Below are positions 58,033-64,000 of a stretch of DNA of 64,000 bases, piece after piece. The position numbers were made by a program, and so were the translations under genes. The DNA is taken from the NCBI RefSeq assembly GCF_004358345.1, contig NZ_CP037952.1, positions 3,844,001-3,908,000 of the forward strand, read 5' to 3'. This DNA comes from Parashewanella spongiae (GTDB lineage Bacteria > Pseudomonadota > Gammaproteobacteria > Enterobacterales > Shewanellaceae). Within the stretch, counting starts at the first letter, position 1. Every line of letters begins with the position of its first letter. The notes under the pieces were generated by a model that saw only the letters and a list, made by a program, of their open reading frames with translations, searched no databases and was not told where the DNA came from.

Positions 58033-61000
58033 TTACTCGTTAACATGATAATAGATCCTTGATGCAGAAGGCCCAGCGTCTTGACACTTATCATCTCCTT
58101 CAGGGCACCCATCTTCATATCCATCCACTTTATCTAAGTTTAATCCTGCGGCACCAATACCGACTAAGTACATGTAACTTGGCCCAGTACCATTTGCAGG
58201 AACAACTAACTGAGGAGTATCAGGCACTCTGTCACTAATTTCATAAAAAGTTTGCCTGTAAGCTCGTGTACCACGATGAAGATCAAAACCATAGAGGCGG
58301 CCTTTTCCTGATATCAGACACTGGTTATCTGAGCCACTTTCACCTGGCACATAAGACGTAAAAAACACTTTACCTGCCACTATCGTTGCTGCTGACAAAC
58401 TCTTCTCACCAGCAGCTTGAAAACTATAATACCAACCTCTTTTAGCCCCAAAAGCAATATTTTGTGCCGTAGAAGCTGGCGGGGTCGCTGTCACGTCATA
58501 TAAGTTAGCAATAGTTAATGCATTAGGCACATCACCAGCTAAGTAGGATCTAGTAGTAATATTCCTGTCCTGCAAAGTGAAAAATATATCACTGCGTTCT
58601 TTATTAGATGGACTGGGTCGAAGCCCGCTGCCGATTACAACTGCATCATAAGGGATATCTTGATAATAAGTGTTCGTTGCCGTATTTCCGTCCACATCTG
58701 TTGTTGAATCTTGAATAACGTTGGTAAAAAGCGTTTTTATGGCAACTGGTTCTGCATAAAACCTTCGGTCTGAACTGATTAAGTTCCCACCTAAATCTGC
58801 AAACTTAAAAGCTGTCCATGTTGATTTGTTTGCTGACGGCATATCCATCCGCCAAACATTCCCCCCCGTATCCGTTGCATACAACCTATCTACAACGCCA
58901 TCTCCAGTGCCATCTAACGTAGCAACTGAGTTGGGAATACTGTCGGTTAAATTAGGAATTGACGTAATGTTAGCACCGCTCGCATTACCAAAAAAATGAA
59001 CTAAACTGCCATTTGTTGCGTCAACAATAAACACCCCTTTTCCTTCAAGATCAGCCTGCCCTACCCCTGTGATATCTTTTGTCGAAGGTGAGTAACCAGC
59101 ACCGAATATAAGAACAGGATTCGTTATCCCTGGTAAGAATGTCACGACAGGTTCAGCCCATGTTTGCCCTAATTGAGCAACGCCTAATGATGCAGAATCA
59201 ATTTTCCATTTAAATGTCGGTGAGTCAGGATCGGTGATATCAAGAGCATAATAAGATTTTCCACCTCGTCTCATCCCAAAGAAAAGCCAAGCTTTTTCAA
59301 TCGTATTGCCATTGCGTTTTACGTAAGCGACTGGTGGGCTATCGAGGCCATAAACAGAGTGAACGCCTGTTGGGATGTTAGCACGCAGCTCTCTAGCATT
59401 AGGCAATAACTCATAAGGCATAAATGCCCAAGTCTCTGACACATTTGCTCCTGTGTCTTTAAACATGTGCATAAAACCATGGTTAGTGCCCATAATAATT
59501 CGGATATCGGGTAGACTGCTAGTCCCAAAATCAATCGCTAACGGCTTGGAGTGCAGAGGATCACCAAGAATATCAACTCGATGTTCAGTGATATTATTAT
59601 CTTTATCATCGTCATCGACATCTTTACCTTTTATCCACTCGAAAGTATCTATTAGCTGCGCTTCATCCACTTGCATATAGCTCGCTAAATCAGCATCCCC
59701 TCCAGCTCGAGTCGATGCATTTGTTTTCGTGAGTGGTACAAGAGAGCCACTCTTGTTAAAATATAAATTTCGAGATGAAGCGTCTTGTAATACCTGTGCG
59801 GCTCCTCCTACAACAACATCATTACCATCACCACCATCGCTAGATAAACTACAGACAGAATCAGTAGTCCAATATGAACAAGCTGATGATTTTAAATTAC
59901 CATCTTCTCCAATTGCATTAATACCATTTTTATCAACCACATCTCCTGAGCCCGTTACACGAAACTTTTTTAAATTTCCACGCCATCTTGGGCCTTTATT
60001 TGGAAGAAACATTGCATAATAAACTGAGTTATGTGTTTGCGTTCTATCAAAGTTATTACTTGCAATTGAAGGAGAGGTGAAACTGGCATTCACGTCTAAA
60101 ATTTGGGTAAGAACTTTCTGCAAAGCAGACTGTAATTCAATAGCATTTCTTGCTGCAAAATATTTGCCGCCCCCAAGTCTTGCCGTTTCTGTTAGTAATT
60201 CTTCAGCATCATTAGCACCATCACTAAACCCAATCGTAAATGTTGTAACATGCTGATCACCTGGAAGGCTCGAATTCACATCTTGAGTATGCAACCATTC
60301 TGCAAGGTTTGGTAAATAACTTTGATTTGTTTCATAGTAGCTATCAAACACTGTATCGTTTTCAAAAGGATCAGTATCAACTCCTGGCAATCCCGCAATG
60401 TTCGTATCTGCATTGCGATCTGCTGTCGGCACGCCATCAGTGATTAAAATAACATAAACCTCATTCTGACAGGCTTTAAAGGGGGAATCATAATTACCGT
60501 CTTGGGTAACATTGGGATCTTGTGGTGGCTGATTGGGGATATATGAGCGCCAATTATAATCATCATCACCATAATCGACGCTTAATCCGCCAAAATAACG
60601 CATGGCTTCGTACAAACTTTCGCATAAAGGGGTGTTAGTATCTGACGTTAATCCATTAATTGTGTTAATAAGTGTAGATTTTTCTATTGCCGTGCGTTTT
60701 TTCACCTTAGCAATAATTCTTCCGCCATCTCCACCAGCATTGTCTCCCGCTCCTCTTACTAATTCTGTGGGAATATTGATATTAAATATTTGCAAGCCAA
60801 AATCTACACCAGGGGTCGTAATTAATGTTCTTTCTGCAACTTCTTTGGCGATTTCTAATCGCGAGCGTGAAACTGTGCTTTTAGTACTATTAAACCAGCG
60901 TATATAATTTTCAGTGTATATAGTAATTGCTTGGCCTGTTCCAAAACCTGTTTGTAGTGCTATTTCAGCAGCTGCGTCAATTTCATCTTGAGAGTTTGAG

Positions 61001-61578
61001 TTAACTGAAGTATAACGCTGGGGATTATCTGCTGTTCCTAAGCTATCAACTGGAAAACCATTTGGCTGACCAAGCGCATTACGCCATTCTTTTGATTCAA
61101 TATCATCAAAGCAATCCAATGCAACTATGCTCGTACCATCGGTATCAGGAAGTTGATCCCATGTCCCATTTTGGCCTGCGAAACGGTATTCTCTAAAAAA
61201 ACCTGTAAAAACACCGTATTCATTTAAAAATTGCTTCGAGGTTTCACAACCATTAATTTCAGTTGAAAAATATCGTAACTCACTTGGTTCAGCACGAGGT
61301 ATAGATGTGACGCTCAATCCACCTTTGGAGTAAAACAAACGAGATGAATCAAGAGGGACACCATAATTAACATTTGGGTCATAAGAAGCTTCACTATTTG
61401 GTTCATTTGTTCTCATACTCCCTGAATTATCAAAAATAATAAGCACTTGTGGTCGAGCACCAGATCTTACGGACGACTCAAAAACATACAACTCTGTATC
61501 ATCGGCAACACTCAATCCTGCAAACGCTATTAAGCTAAATAACGTGCTAAATATCCCTATCTTTGATATCGACATCAT
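58033..61578 (-). CDS. pilY1: Type IV pilus tip adhesin / assembly protein PilY1
   Basis: About 1181 aa. A signal peptide (KIGIFSTLFSLIAFAGLSVA) is followed by a von Willebrand A-like domain with the MIDAS motif VLIIFDNSGSMRTN (about residues 48-60) and TFTIGFSDGAND later. The C-terminal half is the PilY1 beta-propeller, starting at HRVDILGDPLHSKPL and including AWLFFGMRRGGKSYYALDI and DGTGDGVVDRLYATD, an Asp-rich loop likely to bind calcium. The start at 61578 follows GGAGG by six bases. It lies between pilX and pilE and should sit at the pilus tip. Confidence 0.95.
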   Translation of the reverse strand: MMSISKIGIFSTLFSLIAFAGLSVADDTELYVFESSVRSGARPQVLIIFDNSGSMRTNEPNSEASYDPNVNYGVPLDSSRLFYSKGGLSVTSIPRAEPSELRYFSTEINGCETSKQFLNEYGVFTGFFREYRFAGQNGTWDQLPDTDGTSIVALDCFDDIESKEWRNALGQPNGFPVDSLGTADNPQRYTSVNSNSQDEIDAAAEIALQTGFGTGQAITIYTENYIRWFNSTKSTVSRSRLEIAKEVAERTLITTPGVDFGLQIFNINIPTELVRGAGDNAGGDGGRIIAKVKKRTAIEKSTLINTINGLTSDTNTPLCESLYEAMRYFGGLSVDYGDDDYNWRSYIPNQPPQDPNVTQDGNYDSPFKACQNEVYVILITDGVPTADRNADTNIAGLPGVDTDPFENDTVFDSYYETNQSYLPNLAEWLHTQDVNSSLPGDQHVTTFTIGFSDGANDAEELLTETARLGGGKYFAARNAIELQSALQKVLTQILDVNASFTSPSIASNNFDRTQTHNSVYYAMFLPNKGPRWRGNLKKFRVTGSGDVVDKNGINAIGEDGNLKSSACSYWTTDSVCSLSSDGGDGNDVVVGGAAQVLQDASSRNLYFNKSGSLVPLTKTNASTRAGGDADLASYMQVDEAQLIDTFEWIKGKDVDDDDKDNNITEHRVDILGDPLHSKPLAIDFGTSSLPDIRIIMGTNHGFMHMFKDTGANVSETWAFMPYELLPNARELRANIPTGVHSVYGLDSPPVAYVKRNGNTIEKAWLFFGMRRGGKSYYALDITDPDSPTFKWKIDSASLGVAQLGQTWAEPVVTFLPGITNPVLIFGAGYSPSTKDITGVGQADLEGKGVFIVDATNGSLVHFFGNASGANITSIPNLTDSIPNSVATLDGTGDGVVDRLYATDTGGNVWRMDMPSANKSTWTAFKFADLGGNLISSDRRFYAEPVAIKTLFTNVIQDSTTDVDGNTATNTYYQDIPYDAVVIGSGLRPSPSNKERSDIFFTLQDRNITTRSYLAGDVPNALTIANLYDVTATPPASTAQNIAFGAKRGWYYSFQAAGEKSLSAATIVAGKVFFTSYVPGESGSDNQCLISGKGRLYGFDLHRGTRAYRQTFYEISDRVPDTPQLVVPANGTGPSYMYLVGIGAAGLNLDKVDGYEDGCPEGDDKCQDAGPSASRIYYHVNE

Positions 61579-61590
61579 TAACAACCTCCA

Positions 61591-62070
61591 TTACCGAATG
61601 TCTAAAACTTGTTGTTCCATGCCTGATGAAATCACAAGTTGTCCTAAGTTGTTTCGCCCATATCGAGCAGAAGTGGTCACTTCAATTTTTCTGCATTTAA
61701 TGCCTAAGCTTCCTCTTGATTTTCTGGCACAACCTGTATCCAAAACAGGCGAGGTACAATTACTATCGGCATCTGGGTTACACCCTATAGGCATAACAGC
61801 ATGAGAAACACCCATTTGTGCATCGTTTACCTGTGCTGGAGCGGTTAAATCAGTCATCATTGCATTACCCTGATTTTGAGTAATAAACCGTTCTTGAGAG
61901 CCATAAATGTGACTTATTGCCTCTAGCCTTTCTGCGCCAGAACCCGCCATTTTAATTGATTGAGTAGAGTTAACGGCCAGCGAAACACCTATAATAGTCA
62001 TTAAAACTAATACTATTAGTGCAAAAAAAAGTACCACTCCCTGCTGTTTTTTCATTTTTAATTCCATCAT
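61591..62070 (-). CDS. pilX: Type IV pilus minor protein PilX
   Basis: 159 aa at most. After a short basic leader (MKKQQG) comes VVLFFALIVLVLMTIIGVSL, the PilX type of N-terminal helix, then NSTQSIKMAGSGAERLEAIS. It lacks the standard Glu5, as PilX proteins commonly do. Met 6 (MKKQQG) is the most likely start. It lies between pilW and pilY1 and helps prime pilus assembly with the other minor pilins. Confidence 0.88.
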   Translation of the reverse strand: MMELKMKKQQGVVLFFALIVLVLMTIIGVSLAVNSTQSIKMAGSGAERLEAISHIYGSQERFITQNQGNAMMTDLTAPAQVNDAQMGVSHAVMPIGCNPDADSNCTSPVLDTGCARKSRGSLGIKCRKIEVTTSARYGRNNLGQLVISSGMEQQVLDIR

Positions 62071-62077
62071 CTCATAC

Positions 62078-63085
62078 CTAATTCAACGAAAGGTTTTCAA
62101 GTGATATCGTTGTCGAAACTACTTTGCGCCTAAAATTATCATTAAAAGCATTTAAATTTATATCACCAAGTTGATACGTGGTTTCATTGGTATAACTTGG
62201 ATCTCGCTCAAGTGAACGAACCAATAAAAATATTCTCAGTGCAACGATTTTAGCTTTAGGCCCATCAGGTGCTCCAAAGTCTTTGGGGGCATTATCCCAA
62301 AGGTCTTGCGTTACACTGTCTGCACCAACAAACACATCAGCAGATGGATCACCTTGATTGTCCACGCCATAAAGCACTCTAAGATTTTCAATACCTTCAA
62401 CTAATTGTTCGTCAGAGCCAGCCATATTGTCGCCAACTAAAGTTTTTCTTCTTAAACTTGGGATGCCATCTTGGTTGCGTATGTAATAAATATGATGAGA
62501 AAGTTCCCAATATCTAATGCTTTCGCCAGCTGGAGCAGGCTGATTTCCTCGAAAGAAGATAATTTGATTATTACTTGTCGTTCCTGCGTAGTGCCGATTA
62601 ACATTATTTGGAGCAAGAGTTGGCGGACCGATTAAGCGCTTAACTTGTAGAACGTCAGTGTTATCAACCACACTATTTAAACAAGCGAAACTATCGGGGC
62701 TGACATTAGATCGATATCCCCAAATCATTCTATATGGAACACTACTTACAACAGGTAAACTTCTATTATTTAATCCAGCACCAATACAATCATTCCCGTC
62801 ATCAATATCCAAAGCATCTACTGTTATATTTTCACCTACGGTTAAGCGTTGCCCTGTAAGATCTCCCATAAATCCAGTTTGACTAAGGTCTCTTTCCAGT
62901 ATTGCTAATGCTATGCGTCCATTTTCTTGCAGTTCATTAAATTGACTCGTCGTTGTCACATTTGTGGATGACATTCGAAACATCGTAAAAAGACCAAGGG
63001 TCAAAAACAGACCAACAACCATTGAAACCATAAGTTCAACGAGAGAAAAGCCCAGATTACGTTCTATTTTTATTATCTTATTCAT
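62078..63085 (-). CDS. pilW: Type IV pilus minor pilin PilW
   Basis: 335 aa. N terminus MNKIIKIERNLG followed by FSLVELMVSMVVGLFLTLG, a class III prepilin signal. The body contains the PilW features FRMSSTNVTTTSQFNELQEN and GRIALAILERDLSQTGFMGD, and a long variable region. It begins with an ATGA overlap to the pilV stop, so the two genes are translationally coupled. Confidence 0.92.
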   Translation of the reverse strand: MNKIIKIERNLGFSLVELMVSMVVGLFLTLGLFTMFRMSSTNVTTTSQFNELQENGRIALAILERDLSQTGFMGDLTGQRLTVGENITVDALDIDDGNDCIGAGLNNRSLPVVSSVPYRMIWGYRSNVSPDSFACLNSVVDNTDVLQVKRLIGPPTLAPNNVNRHYAGTTSNNQIIFFRGNQPAPAGESIRYWELSHHIYYIRNQDGIPSLRRKTLVGDNMAGSDEQLVEGIENLRVLYGVDNQGDPSADVFVGADSVTQDLWDNAPKDFGAPDGPKAKIVALRIFLLVRSLERDPSYTNETTYQLGDINLNAFNDNFRRKVVSTTISLENLSLN

Positions 63086-63633
63086 ATTCTTATAACCGTA
63101 GTGACGGTGTAGAGCCTTCGGCGATTACCATCGGCTCCACAGTCCTGAGCCACACCACTATAATGCCCCGTAGCACCGTCAGAGGTTTCACGAATACTTC
63201 GCCAACTGATGGCAACTGTGAGCAAATCGTCATCTTGAGTAATGCAAGCTACTGGTGTATCTAACCCTCCAACACCAATATCATCAAGCATTTCTGAATT
63301 ACCAATAAGTAATTGCTCCCAAGAATATAAATCTGCCAGCCTCATCTGAGCCGGGCTACATTGATTATTAATATTATTGCAAAGCGTGGCGGGTGCAGAT
63401 AAGCTCCCATCGTACCCATCTGTATTTAAATAGTTAGCTAATTCAGTCCGATTAACTTTAATTCGATTAACAATGTCATGAGCAAGGTAAGCCGCTTGGG
63501 TATGCTGATAGGATTCAAAGCTACCTTGCTTAGAAACAATATGAAGATTAAAAACGCCGACTAAGCCTATTGCTAAAATCACTAAGGCAACCAACACCTC
63601 AACAAGGGAAAGCCCTTTTTCATTGCCATTCAT
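63082..63633 (-). CDS. pilV: Type IV pilus minor pilin PilV
   Basis: About 183 aa from the ATG at 63633 (MNGNEKGLSLVEVLVALVIL), which has AGGAGG at a suitable distance; a start at 63660 would place that Shine-Dalgarno inside the gene. The segment GLSLVEVLVALVILAIGLVG is the PilV-type prepilin signal and helix; QTQAAYLAHDIVNRIKVNR-like sequence (here HTQAAYLAHDIVNRI) follows. First gene of the minor pilin operon. Confidence 0.92.
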   Translation of the reverse strand: MNGNEKGLSLVEVLVALVILAIGLVGVFNLHIVSKQGSFESYQHTQAAYLAHDIVNRIKVNRTELANYLNTDGYDGSLSAPATLCNNINNQCSPAQMRLADLYSWEQLLIGNSEMLDDIGVGGLDTPVACITQDDDLLTVAISWRSIRETSDGATGHYSGVAQDCGADGNRRRLYTVTTVIRI

Positions 63634-63803
63634 TGGCGTCAATCCTCCTACTGTTGCCATTTTGTTGACTCAATAAATACCCAAATTATCTTATTCTACG
63701 GCAAGTTAATAGTCTAAAGGAAAAAGATTTTAGGCTAAATTTTATCCAAAAGCCATAACCAGCATAAAAATTTAACATTTATGCATTAATTTTCATCAGA
63801 AAT

Positions 63804-63827
63804 AAAAGGCCAACAAAATGCTGACCT
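63804..63827 (-). terminator. Terminator after cysS
   Basis: On the minus strand, AAGGTCA-gcattttgt-TGGCCTT followed by TTATTT forms a 7-bp stem (one G-T pair) and a T-rich tail, about 22 bp after the cysS stop. It separates cysS from the pilus operon; 63661-63803 must hold the pilV promoter. Confidence 0.65.
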
Positions 63828-63849
63828 TGTGTGTTTATTCTTGTAAAAA

Positions 63850-64000
63850 TTACTTTTTCCGCCAAGTAGTACCGTTTATACCATCTTCAAGCACTACGCC
63901 TAACGCATTTAAGCCATCACGCGCTTTATCTGCTGCTGCCCAATCTTTCTCGGTTCTTGCTCGATTTCGTTCAACGATGAGAGCTTCAATTTCTGCAATT
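63850..64000 (-). CDS. cysS: Cysteinyl-tRNA synthetase, C-terminal end
   Basis: Last 49 codons of a gene that continues beyond the right edge. The translation [19 protein letters not shown] then [20 protein letters not shown] and GTTWRKK is the C-terminal anticodon-binding end of CysRS, with the typical ERNxAR and WAxAD(K/R)xRDxL pattern and the closing D-G-x-x-G-T-x-W-R. It charges tRNA-Cys in the cytoplasm. Confidence 0.93.
   Translation of the reverse strand, partial: IAEIEALIVERNRARTEKDWAAADKARDGLNALGVVLEDGINGTTWRKK

Overview
The window looks like chromosome of a marine gammaproteobacterium in or near the Shewanellaceae; a Parashewanella-type genome would fit. The reasons are the zapA / 6S RNA / ygfB / ubiH / ubiI / gcvTHP neighbourhood, a TapY2-like gene beside pilE, the protein sequences, an AT-rich base composition and a very heavy load of insertion sequences (IS) and small non-autonomous repeats. 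No database search was possible; family names rest on recognised motifs and synteny.

Left part (1-12.9 kb): almost entirely mobile DNA. A group II intron (1-~5490) has its reverse-transcriptase gene split by an ISKra4-type IS, which is itself split by an IS66 element; both carry exact target duplications. Next come a MITE, an array of degenerate repeats, and a two-component system reduced to a kinase tail and a receiver fragment with an ISAzo13-type IS between them. An unclassified IS then cuts into tnsB of a Tn7-like transposon. Its tnsA is split by an ISAs1 element but can be rejoined in frame. A transposon end with about five repeated binding-site-like motifs lies about 30 bp beyond the 3' end of 6S RNA (ssrS).

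Housekeeping core (12.9-23.2 kb): ssrS and zapA on the minus strand; on the plus strand an unknown 198-aa gene, ygfB, ubiH, ubiI (its stop codon supplied by a MITE) and gcvT-gcvH-gcvP for glycine cleavage.

Middle (23.2-44.9 kb): IS fragments and MITEs surround a cytochrome c' / cytochrome b561 pair, raiA with a CRP-type site upstream, an IS110-type element broken by several small repeats, and a four-gene catabolic operon (transaminase, CoA-acylating semialdehyde dehydrogenase, amidohydrolase, dihydropyrimidinase) that would take dihydropyrimidine-type substrates through beta-alanine to acyl-CoA. Its fifth gene is cut off by a MITE. An IS630 element holding an IS701-like and an IS4 element follows, then a 673-aa lipoprotein and a small unknown gene.

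Right part (45-57 kb): second copies of IS4 and IS66, a 706-aa AMP-forming ligase-like protein with a long N-terminal extension, a 731-aa TPR protein that appears to stop inside a CHAT-like domain, relics of ISKra4, of a group II intron and of a 4-hydroxy-2-oxovalerate aldolase gene.

Far right (57.3-64 kb): an intact type IV pilus minor-pilin operon, pilV-pilW-pilX-pilY1-pilE-tapY2, on the minus strand, and the 3' end of cysS.

The most interesting object is the Tn7-like remnant at ssrS. Other points of interest are the layered insertions that can be ordered in time from target duplications, at least seven small repeat families (several sharing termini with full-size IS in the window), and transposase reading frames that break at A8-A9 runs.
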